Assembly (NCBI GenBank): GCA_014904985.1
Contig: MU128937.1
Location: 186,001-250,000, forward strand
DNA: 64,000 nt
Direction of reading: 5' to 3'
DNA from: Hydnum rufescens UP504
Taxonomy: Eukaryota; Basidiomycota; Agaricomycetes; Cantharellales; Hydnaceae
A program made the translations under genes and the position numbers. Positions 20,228-33,869 of the stretch are shown here, piece by piece. The notes beneath the pieces are model-generated. The model was not told where the DNA came from. It worked only from the letters and a program-made list of their open reading frames with translations, and searched no databases. How positions within the stretch are numbered: the first letter of the stretch is position 1; each line of letters begins with the position of its first letter.

Positions 20228-22746
20228 TCCTCTTGAATCGCAAAAAAATCCCCGTTAATCAGGTTGTAGTGTACTTGAATAGACAACAAGATCATAAAGG
20301 GCGTGTATGTCTTAATAATAACCCCCGTTTTCTTCTCAGAATGGCCCTATTATGTTCTATATTCCGTGTGGACCATAGACTATGTCTGTAGCCCACTCAT
20401 GGAAATAATACTACCACGGGTATTGAGGGTATTTGAGACAAGCACCCTCTTCTCTACGTCACGTTTCTCGGGGACAGGTGAGTAAGAAATACATAATCAC
20501 TGAGAGCGGCAGGGCGGTCCACGCGTGGCCCCTGTTAATTTGGCGCAACGACGACCGACAGAGGGCGCCATAGTACAAACCAGTGTCACCCACCACCTAG
20601 CTTCTGTCTTCGGCTGATCCAATGTTTACTCCAAGTTTGACCCTCTAAATCTCGGGTATTGTGTGTGCAAAAGTCAGAATACTTCATGTGCACCTGAAGG
20701 GGTGGACTTGTGATTACGTAACATAGCAGATCCCGCGAGCGTCAATCCACCAAAAATCATCTGTACTTGGTATAGGACCGTTACCAATGCCTATCGCCAG
20801 TCTAATGTGGTATAGAGTACAGATATCCCTCCCCCGGTAGATACCTGGATGATATTAGTCATCGGAGGCACCTTCCAGAGCCTTCTACAACTCCACGAGT
20901 GAGAAGAGCTGCGTTGCAACTAATCCTGCTGACTCGTAGAGTTGAAGGCGTGTTTGGTGATGGGAGGAAGGTCCTGGCCGTCACCTCGAGGCCAGGGTCT
21001 CGTATCTCCCTCATGTGGGAGGGGATGCAGACAGGGATGACAGTCATACCTTCCAACCCTGGTGTTACTCAACCTCCTACCACGAGAAATCGACTTGGAA
21101 CAAGATTGATCGCATCAATCCCTGTCCGTCTATTCCCTTGGCGGCTTTGGTATTGGCTCCTGCCCGCTGCAGGTCACACATGGACTTGAAGCCACCAACG
21201 TCTACGCTTTCAAGCGGCCCCTACATGATACTCTGCGTGGCTGGTTACCTGGACCCACCGAGATTCTGACTCACATGTGCTCCGATATTATCAAATCACC
21301 TGATTCCCTTGGCAAGTTCTTTGGTGATTACTGAGGATCGATATGAGTGGCGCATAAACAGATCTAAAGCAAGAGACGTAATCACCAATCGGCCACATGT
21401 CAGCCATGCACCTGGATATATTATCCTTGACCTACCATCAGTACGGAACGAGGGCCAACATGACGGATCGGATGTTCCGGTGGCTGGCTTCTGCGAGTTG
21501 GGTTCAATAATGAGATTCTGGATGCAGGAGCCGTTGATCGATACGGGCTCTTCCCAGTACGCCGGCACTCCATAGCTTGGACGTGCAGAGGAGAGACAGC
21601 ACCAAGTACGACTCCACGCCCCAGATATCTCTCCAACCTCTGGAAAGAGGTACGATAATGTCTGTCCCCGGTTCTGCCGTTTCCTCACGATCAGGGAGAA
21701 TTGTGTCTCCATATACATCTTATCGCAGCAAGGATACCGATTTATATTCTTGAGATGAAGAGCAAGCAGAGAGATATGTCCGGACGAAGCGTGCGGAACC
21801 GCTGATGGGGACCCTATACTGTAAGAACCAGCTCTTCGCTCCGGAACTCAGTGGATCCCAGTAAGGAATCCCCATGACATAGATGCAGCCCAACTCGTGG
21901 GAGCCACTTAGTTCAGGCCGTGCATGACCGGGCGGCAGCTGAAGATGGCAGACACTCGACCAGACCCATATAATATCGCAGTGTCTCATGTACCCCAAGA
22001 ATTAACGCAGAGCGATGGTTCATCGTCGCATTTGTGCAACTCGTCCAACTGTGACCACATACGAGTGGCAGCGATGTGGCGGAGCGAAAGTAGCTATCAG
22101 TTATGAAGAGCGCTTCGAGAGTGGATTATCACGTGGACACAGCTGTTCCTTAGTGGAGCTTCATCTCCGCGATGCCCCGTTTACTCACTAGTTTTCTTAT
22201 GCCGATTTCCATTGGGTTCACCCAGGATTGAACTGCGGATTTCTCAAGCAAGCGGGCGAATGAATCCACTTACCTCGATACCTTCTTTTTACATTATGTT
22301 GTAGGAGCAAAGCAAGGACCTATTTTCGGAGGTGTACTTCCTCACATGGAAATATTAGGCTGATCTGTAAGTAGCGTTAAACGCATATCCGAGGGGAAGC
22401 GCCCATGTTCTATTCTTTGCGCTTGAAATAGTAGTGCCCTGTGGAGACAAGCATTTCTTTTCCAATACCCCTTTCCGATCGTACCATATCGTATCCATTC
22501 AGCCCCTGCGCCTCCCGCCCTGCATGTTCGTCAAAAACCATGAAATTGTATTCTATAAAATGGATGGTATGCGCGTGGTGGTATCAAGCAACTGATATAC
22601 ATGAGGTGTCAATGCATAAGAGGAAGCGGGGAAGTAAAAGAAGTGTAAAGAATAACACGGAGGTTGGGATTGGGGTAGGGGTAGTGCCCGTCCATATGCA
22701 TACACGCATGCAATCATGCTGCAGAAAAAAGAAAAATCGCATCGTA
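20228..22746. other. 2.5 kb with no confident gene; weak coding trace at about 20.9-21.3 kb
   Basis: No ORF here matches a family I know. On the plus strand, 20960-21310 can be read as one protein-like track only by switching frame: YLPHVGGDADRDDSHTFQPW, then STWNKIDRINPC, then GFGIGSCPLQVTHGLEATNV. Such frame switches suggest a decayed or indel-damaged gene. Several minus-strand ORFs at 21.3-22.0 kb are short and unrecognised. The right part (22.1-22.7 kb) lies downstream of the membrane-protein gene. Confidence 0.4.
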
Positions 22747-24735
22747 TCACACTATATCAACAAGATCATCAATCTTGGGCTTCCCCGCGTCCAAGGTGGG
22801 TTCGGTGAACTCGGGATAGTCCTCCAGACCTCTCTTCGGCGCCTTCAGGCGGTCAAGGCTTCTCCTCCATAATAGCTTCTTCGCGCCATTCGCGCCGCAG
22901 AACAACGCGAAGACAAGCACTGCGATGAAGAGACCTGTGCCCAATGTCTACGAGAGATTTCTTGTCAACATTCGGATAGATCATCAGGTTGAATATGAAA
23001 TGGAAAGTGATTCACCGAGAAAGCAAAGTACGCCGGCGGCCTCGGATCAGTCGTGACCACTACAGGAGCTGCATAATTCAACTGTTGCACCGACAACATA
23101 AGAAGGCAGATTGCAGCAATAACAACGCCCACAGCGCCGTATACCCCAATGCCAATAACGAGCTCCCACAGGGATGGGGTAGAAAATGGATATTCCTCCA
23201 GTCGTGAACACCAGGTGAGGAGTGCTTGAGTCGTGGTGGTTAGAACGAGCCCAATGATGAAGAGGCTGAAGGCCCAGCACATATAGCCAACATTGCCTCT
23301 ATTCGCACTAGACACAAAGGACAACTTAACTAAGGAGCGGCAACGAAGATTGCAACATACGCACGAGAATATGGAAGTGTATGCTAAACCGGCGCCGAGA
23401 CCACAGAGAACAGTCATAGCATTGACGAGGTTCTCGTACGCTTTCCAGGCATCCTGGAACCCACGTTCAGGTCAGTGCTTCATCTGGAAGACCGCGTAAC
23501 GAGACCATCGACGTACGTTGGCCCAGTCAGCGATTCCTGGAAACGAGGTAATGGTCTCTGTTCATTTCCTTAACAACTGGATGATCTTGGAATGCATGTA
23601 CCTTTATATCCAGTTTGCTCCATGCATCCTTCGGTTGCGGCAATGTCCTCGATCTCCCTCAGTTCCGCTTTCACATCCATAAGCTGCGGTTGAGAATAGC
23701 AGCGGAGGTCAGACACACATGTCTTGCACCAACAGAGCACATGGCGTACAAATGATTTGATCGCCCTCGTGTTTTTCGCCCTGGCCATGAACACCTCGAG
23801 GTTGGCTTTAACGTCCTGCGGCCGGACACCTCAGGTCAAGGGAGAGCAAGTAGAGATACGCCCACTTACATTAGGGGTGGCGAGATGACCGGGATTCGCA
23901 GCCTCGTGAAGAGCCCTGTATTCTTCATTGAGCGATGTATTATACTTCCCGGGTGGTGGGATGTCAGTGAGGGAGACCACGAAGAAGGGCCCACGAGTAT
24001 ACTTGCCAGTTTCTCAAGATTCGTCTTCGCCCTCAGTCGAGACTCCCTCCGCTTGCGACCAGTCATCACTGCATCTTTGTAGGTGTGCTTGAACCTGGGT
24101 CTAAGACTGGGAAGGACTATCGCAGTTAGCCCACCGATCCCTGAGTAGTAAACATGCGAGATTAGTTTCGTGAAGGAAACGAACAGCAATGGATTGCAAT
24201 GACCTGCTAATTTCGTGAGAGGAACGTATACGATCCATATGGCCATACGACGTGACCACCGGTAGGGACGGAATCCTGTGTCGGAACCGTCCTGGCGCTT
24301 GGTCGGGAGGTGGAATGTATCCTGGGAGGAAAATAGAAGGTATCGGCCACGGTTGGGAGTAGAGAGGAAGAGAGAACCCACCTTAAATAGTCCAGACACG
24401 GTGTAAACTAGTCCAACCACCGGTAACACCGGTATCATGAGAAGAAAGACGACGAGTGCCAGTATGTTCGTTGCCCAAGTTGACCATTTCCCCTTGCTCT
24501 CCGGGTCCTCGTCGAAGGCTTGAGCATGGCTAAAAATATCTACGTCATGGAGGTTGATACATATGTGCGGGTCTTCGGGCGTTTTCTTTGGATCGAAGTA
24601 CGGACGGGGTGGAATGTAACATTGGTACTTTGGATTCCTGCGACGTAGGCGGTCTAGGAGATAGCGAACGAATGCCGACGAAGGCTGCTGACGGGGTGGG
24701 TCAGTCGCAACTTTCGTCGAGGTGCGCGAGGACAT
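22747..24735 (-). CDS. multi-pass membrane protein of unknown function
   Basis: ATG at 24735 (MSSRTSTKVATDPPRQQPSS) opens a basic cytosolic-type N-terminus. A strong transmembrane segment, LALVVFLLMIPVLPVVGLVY, follows near residues 92-111, then further hydrophobic stretches: MAIWIVYVPLTKLA, LVNAMTVLCGLGAGLAYTSI, AFSLFIIGLVLTTTTQALL, IGIGVYGAVGVVIAAICLLM and FIAVLVFALFCGANGA. Between the N- and C-terminal hydrophobic groups lies a soluble part with a Cys-rich patch (VLCWCKTCVSDLRC). The protein ends with a short acidic tail (DYPEFTEPTLD) at 22747. At least six introns are needed. One join, near 23980 between EKLAS and YNTSLNEEYRALHEAANPG, requires either an unseen splice or an indel. I do not recognise the family. 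The topology could suit a channel-like or scaffold protein; no catalytic motif is visible. Confidence 0.65.
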
Positions 24736-25527
24736 CTCTCTGCAAGACTAGAAAGGATGGGATGGGAAATTACAGGCGATCATAAGACAGAGGCAGCCTG
24801 CTTCCTGAAAATCAATCACGAAATGAACTGCCTAGTTAGCGAAACAGAAAAAATATACACCATTTGCATTTGCAAATCATTTGCCGCGTCCGGTGCGAAT
24901 CAGATTTCATAGAGACCCATCTGGCCGCCACCGAGAACATCGTCTCCTACTCGACGAGGTACGCGTCCTGGCCGGCCATCCTTATTCGGGTCCTGATTGT
25001 GGATCACGCCTAGACGGCAATTTCCGGACAGGTCTGCCTTCTTCGGGCGTATCCATTTGTCCCAATAATGCTCCATCATGCGAGCTTTTCGCAGGCCTAA
25101 CATTTCTGTCTTCTGTTCGCCCCTATTTGAATGTCATTACTATTTATCTTCACCGTAGTTGGCTTTCAAGCCATCACCAATTATCAAGCATCCATTCACA
25201 GTTGGATTCTGTATTACTGTAGTGCCAAAAATGGAGAAGGTACATTCCTCGGCGGAACCATTCCCGATTCTCTGACATCAAGCGGCCAGAACACCAGCGT
25301 TGGTGTGGCAACGCAAACCATGACTTGCAGGTTTAGTAATGAGCTCAGTCAGTGGCCACAGCATTTGCATCACAATAATAACATGCCACCGTGGAAAATT
25401 ATGCAAGCGCGCCGCAAGTCCAACCAGGCATAAACATGGGGCAGAATCTACTGACTGCAATATTTGGAAAGATTCGCAAGGGAACACTCTCCGGTTGCCG
25501 GGATCTCCACCCTTTCAGGATGCGAGC
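24736..25527. other. intergenic; no gene seen
   Basis: The stretch holds the promoter of the membrane-protein gene and the 3' flank of the beta-glucosidase gene. A 67-codon minus-strand ORF (24900-25103) is open but matches nothing I know. Confidence 0.35.
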
Positions 25528-28500
25528 TCAAGCGATGGCACCCGAGAGTCTGAAGTCACGACTGCTGGCACCGATATGCACACCAATAGAGCCCGGCGGC
25601 CTGCTCCAACCCTGCTGCACCGAGTTCCACACGGACAGATCGTACCGCGAAAGCATCATAGTGACTTTCGATGTCTGACCAATACGTAGAAATGTCCGCT
25701 CGAAACCGCGCAACACTGATGGGGGATTTTCTGCCGACCGAGGGAACTCGAGGTACAGTTGCGAGACCTGGCAGTTTCTGTCGTCAGGGCTTCTCATCGC
25801 TGGAGCAAGATCGCAACAACTTACCTCCGCACCGGCCATCGAGCCAGTATTCGTGACATCGAATGTGACATTCCACACCGGTCGATGTAGCCTGGTGCCG
25901 AAAATTACTGAGTGAGCGACGTGGCTGCATCATCCAAATTTTATGAACATCGTACCAAGTATCCAGGGACGATCCGATGCTGTGTTTTGCAACATTCCCC
26001 TTGACCCATGCAGCCTCCAAGTACCCCTCATCGCCGTACGTTGTCCTATTAATGATGAGGTTCGAATACTTGAAGTTCGTGTAGCTCAACCCAAAACCTA
26101 ACACGTAAATTGAGTGCGAGGATAATTACCACAAGAAACAAGAATCACCGAATTCATATCGTGGCTTAATACCGTAGGTGTCGAAGTGACGATAGTCGAT
26201 CAGCAGCCTGATTTAAAGAAACAAAAAATCCTCATTCAGACAAAATTCATGAAATTTCACATCTACGCTGCTTACCGTTCGGTGTACGGGACTTGTTTGA
26301 TAGCTGTACATATGTTACTAGTTGAGAATAGCCTCGACGAGTTACGCAGAATTTCACTTACAGAGCGGGTCAGAGTCTGTAATGATGCCTCCACTATAGT
26401 CACTAGCATTCTTGGCGATCGTATACGGAAGTCTGCCACTAGGATTCGCATCACCGTACAGGATATCGCGCAGGGCACTTCCGCTCTCTTGACCAGGGAG
26501 GCCAGCCCAAACGACGGCAGTAATATTGGGATGCTCGATCCAGGGTTCGAGGATCAAAGGTCCGACGGAATGAATCACAACTACCGTGTTTGAGTTGTTT
26601 CCAGCGACAGTCTGAATCAGTGCATCGCCATTGTTCCACGCCGTCAGGTTGTTGCGATCCCCCTCGATACCGTCGACGATTATGTAACCTGGGGCATGAG
26701 ACTCAAATATGCAGCAATATTAATATCGTGTGACTTTTCACGCTCACCTTCCCCAGAATCCGAGTTCACGAACACAATCGCGACATCGTTGTATGCCGCT
26801 GCATAACCAGCACTGTCCAGATCCCAGTCATCCGTAAACCAGGATACACTAGTAAGATCCTTGCGCCCGCGCCCTTGGATAGCCTCCAATGGCGAGATCA
26901 AATATGGAAAATCGCACGTGCCAGAACCCCTGGTATCAAGAGTCAGTCGACGCGAACAAAGAACCAGGTGGAGATAGACTGCACCATCCCATGGCAAGGG
27001 TACCAGAGTCACCTCCACGATCCGAATAAAAATTCGGGCCATAAGGGGACGGTTCACAATCAGAGCCAATCATTGCAAGAGTCTTGGGCTTTTTTAAGGG
27101 AAGCGCATTGTCCACATTCTTGAGCAGGATGGTCGAAGCCACAGCAATGTCGTACGCGATCCTGAACGAATTCCAGGTCAGGCTCCTGAATGGGCACAAT
27201 CAAGTTCGAGACCCTTCGCACTGTTGATGATCACTATCGGTCACGACGACATGTTGATTGAAAGAGGAGTTCCGCAAGAAGGCATCGAAGTTGGTCGCAG
27301 GGAACTCGTCATCTTGTTTCGTCAAATAATACGCAGCTAGAATACGCGTAGCCATATCCTAATATCAATCTCCGTGTGAGTATGCTTCTCGTCAATGTAA
27401 AAAGTCTGAACATACGTTGAGGCGAATGTCAGATATCGTGCCATTGTTGCTGAAAGAGAGCATTTAAGTGAGGATTGGATCTCTACACTTCTAAATGCCG
27501 CTCACACGTAATCGGTAAGATTTGGACCGAAGTAGCTGTATGTACGAAGAACCTAAGCATGCGAGAATGCCCCAGTCCGGAAAGGGTTGTCAGGCTTACG
27601 AATTCCCATAGCCGAAACTTGAATTCGAACAAGTTAGGTCAATATCATCAAACGTCGAGAGAAATCCCCGGAGGACATACACGATATCTCCAGGCATGGT
27701 CATCTGCCAAAGATGCAATAAGTTTTCAAAAAGAGCTGCAAATTCTCGATTTACTCACATCCAAACCCGCTTCGGCGTCCAAGGTAGAGTGGGTGGCGCC
27801 CCAATCACTCATGACAAATCTACGAGGATGAGAAAAATCACCGTCAAAAAAAAAAAAATACTACCAACACTGACCCCTGGAAGCCGAGCTCTCCCTTGAG
27901 AATGTCGCTCAAGGAGTTCAGATTCTCACATGACCATGTGCCATTGACTGCACCAAAAGACAGAAAGTTATTGGTAGTTTACGATAAGCCACGCATGCAA
28001 CGCACGTACTGAGGTCTATCACGAACTTCATCAGAACAACCGGGTCCTGTACCAAAGTGGAAAAGAAAAAACGTACTGTAAGAGCACATGATGCTGGCGA
28101 TATCGGCGGCTACGGCTCGCAAGAACGGATGAAGATAGACCTCGTGGAGTGTCTTGTCATCGATGTTGGAACTAGAAGTGGTGCGATTATGCTCCTGCTC
28201 GTTCCCGATATAGTGCTTGGCACAGGCTTGAACCCCCTGGCTCTGGATACCTACGACGGTCTCATATGCGGCTTCCCCAGCGAGATATGGATCGGCACCT
28301 GATGCCAAGTTATAAGTTGCCCCGAAAATGGAAAGGCCGACGAGCAATACCACTAATAAATAAGCCTCAGTGATATAAATTCCAAATTATAGCCTAGTCA
28401 GAGTGACTCACAATCCTTCCCAGTTACGACCACCCGCTGCATTACGCCCCATGTTCCTGTATCAGGGAAGAATCAATCATCTGATGTCTGCGGGGTTCTC

Positions 28501-29610
28501 ACCCCCAACTGACATCATTGGCCCCTATAAAACAGTGATCAATCCAGAGTGAAACGGATCTACGAACTAGGCATACATACAAGCTGAATATTGACACCCT
28601 TTCCACGGAATTCAGCACCTATTTAAGGGGTTTCGTCAGTCCACGAATACTAGCCCCTTTGACTGGGAATAATTGCAGAATCGCATACCCATGGCATGAC
28701 CACGATGACCTTTGGGCACCATAAATAATCAGGGAAAAGACATTTATGTTTGAACGACGTACGCAAGTAACCACGATCCCAAGTGGCGGCCGCATTGATA
28801 CCAGCGGGGAAGGCTGTAACATGATCGGCGGCACGGACTCCCAACGGACTGTCCTATGTTTGGCAGCATTATTTGAGCGGACGCGCCCTGAAGCCGAGTG
28901 CGTGACTTACCTCCAAACAGAGACCAGGGAAGCCGATGCGATCGATCGGCTGCATTGCCGATATTGTCAAGTACACGCGTGTCTGTCAACGAGGGACTCA
29001 CTCCAATGTTCCCAACACAGTGGCCAAGGCTCCAGCCTAATTCGGAATGTGAGCCTTCGATATCTTTCTGTACACACTAGGTTAAGAAGACAACGCACCG
29101 GTACCAGTTGTAAGATTTACACGTTCCTCGAGGGTGAGGCCCGCCACCACCGCGCGGGCGCGTTGGACAGGGCGTTCCCATGATCCAACGCCTCGCACGG
29201 TCGGGGTGCGGGTAAAGTTTCGACTACCGGGCAACGGGGGCATATAAGGAGCCGACGGCATAGGACCATCAGTAGGGATAGGGTATAGAGAAGTCACCAG
29301 AACCTGCGAGATATGTCAATAACTCGTCAAGGAAATGGATTTTCCACCGAAAGATACGCACAGTGGTGATCGTAACAATCGTTCCGGTCTCTGGATTCCC
29401 CGTGCTGCTGCTGCCGGGTGCGTGTGTTGGGGAAGAGACAGAGTGATTGGAAGTCGAGCCCAGTGAACTGTGGACGGTCATAGTCTTCTGAACATGAGGT
29501 GTAGTGCTCGACGACACATTGAAAGTAGAATTGGGGTTGGAAGCCAAGACCCTCACATTGGTGGCCAGGAAAGTAGCTGCGGTGATGAAGACCAGACCAG
29601 GCGCTAACAT
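25528..29610 (-). CDS. secreted beta-glucosidase, glycoside hydrolase family 3
   Basis: GH3 beta-glucosidases release glucose from cellobiose and aryl-glucosides in plant-cell-wall breakdown. ATG at 29610 starts a signal peptide ([19 protein letters not shown]). It is followed by a Ser/Thr-rich linker of about 60 residues with many N-x-S/T sites. The GH3 TIM barrel shows [18 protein letters not shown] (about 28.85-28.95 kb), [19 protein letters not shown] and the nucleophile motif [19 protein letters not shown] near 27.8 kb, where the Asp of SDW is the catalytic nucleophile. The second domain has [34 protein letters not shown] and [14 protein letters not shown]. The fibronectin-III-like end carries [13 protein letters not shown] and stops at 25528. 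The gene is broken by more than 15 short introns, a high density. Length after splicing is compatible with the usual 830-870 residues. Confidence 0.88.
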
Positions 29611-30840
29611 AGTGACCGTAAAGAAATCCGAAAAGAAGTCCGTTGCTATTTACCCTGGACAAGCCGCCCGACTATGAACGTTTTTTTTCTTCGCAAAAAC
29701 ATTCTAGCCCGCATCCATAAAGTACAGAGGGGTAGCGAGTCCGCAGCTAATCCATCTGGTACCCCAGATCGACAGAGCGATTGAAACGTCATTGGGTAGT
29801 GGGGGAAAATGTAGAGAATTGCATTGATGGAACGCCGCCCATGTGAGTTTGTAGCCCTTACTTTGCATATGCACATAAACCTAACAAAACTTTGGGAATC
29901 TGGGCCGGAAGTGGGCATCCTTGTCCACCGGGAAACAGCAGGAAACGAACGGTTTTCTGCTGATTGGCTTGCAAAAAAGGTAAACGGGTCAGGATATACC
30001 CGTAAATTTCCAATGCAAAACTGTTCACCCATCAGCAAATCCTCGCTTGCCTCAGCTAACGCGACTTCCACGTACTGAGAAAAGATGAGAGGCCACGGAA
30101 CGATAAAGGGCTTCTCACGAATGAGGTCAAAGGACGGCGTCGGGTCGGGAAGTATACTAGGTGCTCCAGATGCGATGAAAAATCTCTTCATAGAGGATCA
30201 CAGCAAGTTGAACACAATCAAGAAATGCGTTTGCAAATCTCGCCGATGCCCCACTCGGCACAGAACCAATGGCCGATGCGAATAACCCGGAACAAATATA
30301 ATGACGAACGGTGCATTGGAGGTGCTGAATTTACAGGTGTTCACAGGGATGCTGCCAGATATGGAAAATAGCCCTATAATGTTTTGAGGAACAACATCGA
30401 TTCGTACCTACCTGCAACCCCGGTGGTGAATTCCACTTTTAGGGCTTCCCTCTATTTCTGCCTCCCATGATTGGTGACCTGCATGCAGAGACGTCCAGTG
30501 CGATACAACCGCGGGGCTCAAATATGCAAGAATGAAACCTTTCGCGAAATCACAGTAGACGCAGGACGGATTCAATTCAAACTATCTTACGCCGGTACCG
30601 GCAACGTCCAGTACAGTAATTGAGGCGTAAGGGCAAATGGAAGAAACTTGGAACTACTAGGGACTGAAGCATAGCTACTCTCCGGCTCTCTGCACGAACC
30701 ACACTTGCGACTCTGTTTTCGGGCGGGACGACTGAAGGAGTATCTATATGTATGCGTTATCATCTGGGGCGCGGTGATATCCAATCTGAATACTATGTGA
30801 GACGACATGAAGCATTGGAAAAACCATCATCATTCACGTA
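29611..30840. other. upstream region of the beta-glucosidase, no confident gene
   Basis: This 1.2 kb separates the beta-glucosidase start from the dynamin stop. A 181-codon minus-strand ORF with a real ATG spans 29646-30191, but it lies in the expected beta-glucosidase promoter, has no recognisable motif and may be chance. I see no repeat or RNA gene. Confidence 0.35.
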
Positions 30841-33800
30841 CTAGAGGCTTCTGAAGAGTTTGGCGCTTATATCCGTCAAACGTGCACTCTTCGCTTCCAA
30901 ATCTTCTCGTCGCAAAGCCACGCTTGGATCTTCTGCCATTAGGTTTGCAGCTAGCTCCAAACCCTCCTCTGTGCCGATTTGCAGTTGCGAATAGAGAACC
31001 GTCTGTATTCGATCAACCAATTTTCCGATGAAATTCCGATCGATAGCCCTCGGGATGTTATCAATGATGCGCTGGATCCCCACAGCACACGAGGGTGGTA
31101 CCTTGTTACTCTTTCGCATGCTTCGAAAGTGAAATGTTGGAAATCTTACTTTGTAGGCGACCCGAAAATAGGCGCGGACTTCAGCGGCTACGATCATCTC
31201 TCGTTCATACGGATCCGGCTTGTCGAGTTTGGCGAGTTCTGCGACAGCTTCGACGTTGTACCCCGCGGATTTAAGATAGATGAGTGCTTGGGCAGCAGCA
31301 CCTTTATCAATCCAATGTTTCTAATATGCAAACATGACGGAATCAGTTATTGGTTAGAACCATCGCTCGTACTTACAGAACGTTGCTGCTTGTACTCAGT
31401 TAGATACCGATCTCGACACGATGAAAAGTAATGCTCATTTTGAGTATAGGGTGGATTCTCAACTGTTCGCAAAGGTTAATCGTTCCCAGGTGGTGAATAG
31501 TGTCGTATCCATGAACTTACGATCCACCATCCATATTAGTACATCAGAAACATCCTTCTTGCAATGTTTCAATTCTTCAAGGACAATGGTTCTGCAAATT
31601 AAAATCCATCGGAATTGGTCAGAATGAGGCATCACATAGCCGTTCACTCACTTACTTCACCTTCTCATCCAAGGATGAATAGGAAAAGCGCAAGAAATGC
31701 TTTTCGATTAGTCCCAATGCTATGTCCTGGGTAACGGCATATACAGAATCGAGGGCTTCCAAAGACAGTGCCTCCCAGCGGACGAAGCACCCAAGAATGG
31801 CTGTCACCTTCGCAGAGAATGGTACATTATGTGGAAGCTCTCTTGTGATCGATCTACGGACGGAGGTTCTGATTATCATAACTGAGACTGGCATAATGCA
31901 TAATGCGTACTGGTTGATCCGGGATCGAAGTTCGTCAAGATACATGGGCTCCTGCTCGCCTGACGTCGTTTCAGAGTCCGTGTCACCATTGAGGACTGGG
32001 CTGAGTGGGCTCCTCTCGTATTCCAATTCCTCGGACTCTTGAATGAGTGTTGAGGGCTGGTGTCGTTCACGTTCTCTCGCCACAATATTAGGGGCTGTCC
32101 TAAGTATGCTCCCGGCAAAGCTCCTGTATGCAGGTGTACAGTCCCGAATGAGATCCTCGAAACGGGAACACCCTGGACATATCGAGAGAACTCTCCCAAG
32201 TAATTGGAGAGTAAAGTAATGATTTCCATCGATGGCGAATGCACTAGGCGAGCGGGGAGCGAGGCGAGCTCATTTTCAGTTGCCTTCCGCTGCTTGGCAA
32301 CTTGAGCTCGCAGTTCCGGAAGCCTATATATGCATGTGTATTTAGTAAGTTGGCTTTGATTGTTAGGGTAAGAAGGGCACGAACGAGGTATCAATCCGTT
32401 CGGACAGTAGCTTACTGAGGCTTTGCCCAAGTTTGGCCGTTCCCATCCGTGATTTCGTGGAGGAATCACACCTGGACCAAGTCTCGTGGTGTTTGAAAAA
32501 GTCACTCTCAATACGGCGCGCCTCTTTATGCTGAACATTTGCCTGTAATTCCATCGGGGATGGTTGTTTGGTAATATAGTAACCATGTGCTAGGCGATGC
32601 CGTCGCCCTTCTAGAATCTCTTTCCAAATTTTCTCTTCTCCGGCTTGAAGAGTATCGGGCTTGGTGAGGACACCTAATCCACAAAATTTCCAGTGAGAAT
32701 TCAACCATCGATACTAGAAACGCCGCTGATATTTCACCAATGGTCCGCTCTCCATTGGGATCGACCGTCTTCGCAAGAAATGCAGCACTCTGATTATCAA
32801 TGTCGTCTACAATCAGACCGATAGTCAACACACTAGCATTGTCTTCTCTACGATGTACGCAAGGCTCAATACCTCGCATTGTCTGTTTCAGGATATAGAC
32901 GATATTAGGGAGAAGTCAGAGGAGGAACAAGGATGTCCTTACGATGGTCAGAAGAATTAGGCAGCCCCTGCCTTGTATGTGGGTCATAACCATGTTTTTA
33001 ACGGCCTCGATATCGCTAGGGTCTCCATTGGATATAATGCCTAACACGGACACCATTAAATAGTGGAAACCAGACGTGGGAGATACTTGCCAGGAAGGTC
33101 AATGAACGACAGGTCAGGGACGTCCGGTCCAGACACGTCGAGACACACCGTGTTAGATGAGAACCCCAACTGCTCGTGGGAACCGAGAGGCAGGACATCT
33201 TCTTCCAATGAAGTGAGGTCAAAATCGACAAAAGCATTAGATGGAACACTTGGATTAAGGATCGCAAGCTGCGCCCGTCTCAGCATCTTCTCCAGTTCAT
33301 CCGTGTCGTACACGATGGGCCCAAAAATCTTTTCCGTTTTTTGGCGCCGTACACCAGGAGCGTCGACTTCGGTACGAAGCAATACTTGGCATTGCCATCG
33401 AGAATCGGACTGCTTCAGACGACATTCCATCGGACATCTGTACCTCGTTATCAGAGGCGGACAAATAGCCAAGTTGACTTTCCTAACCTTGTGCATGTCC
33501 CACTAGCCCTGGGAACAGTAATCTAGTCCAACCAGTCAGTATTTCGGTATTCATAGCTGTGCAGGAGGTATCTAACGCCGGAAATTGCTTCAATGAGACT
33601 CGATTTCCCGGCAGATTGGTTTCCTATTACGGCGATCCGAGGGAGTTCGAGGTCTCCCTAGTCGCATCCATAATTGAGTCCAGATGAAAGAGAATAATTC
33701 AACAAAGAGGGACCAACCTCGCCGCTGCGAATGCTAGTGAGATTTAGCAATACGGCAAGTAAGGCTCGGACTCACCCAAGGGCTCTTATCTCCCAATCAA

Positions 33801-33869
33801 GTTGATAAGCGCCTTAGTTCTGCGGGCATATTCGGTGTTTCCTAGGCCAACGGGTCCCTCGGTCACCAT
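30841..33869 (-). CDS. dynamin/Mx-family large GTPase, copy 1
   Basis: Dynamin-family GTPases self-assemble on membranes and remodel them. ATG at 33869 reads MVTEGPVGLGNTEYARRTKA. The GTPase exons carry the P-loop in RIAVIGNQSAGKSSLIEAIS (about 33600-33650), ITVPRASGTCTR, CPMECRLKQ and the G3 motif LSFIDLPGKY (about 33090-33120). The G4 equivalent VLTKPDTLQAGEE is at about 32650-32670. The stalk or middle region follows, and the C-terminal GTPase-effector segment IIDNIPRAIDRNFIGKLVD ends with the stop at 30841. The first exon as read hits a stop after NLIGR; one extra base would restore the family sequence GRLRALG, so a one-base deletion or error sits near 33790. Otherwise the exons join well. 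Its neighbour at 35-37.7 kb is a decayed duplicate. Agaricomycetes often have several such Mx-like dynamins of unknown role. Confidence 0.85.

Noticed and set aside
21296..21998. possible protein kinase on the minus strand
   Set aside because: A D-M-W-P-I-G segment recalled kinase subdomain IX, but no glycine loop, HRD or DFG motif could be found near it.
29646..30191. 181-codon minus-strand ORF upstream of the beta-glucosidase
   Set aside because: It has an ATG but no recognisable domain and no flanking splice structure; it sits where the promoter should be. Kept only as a note.
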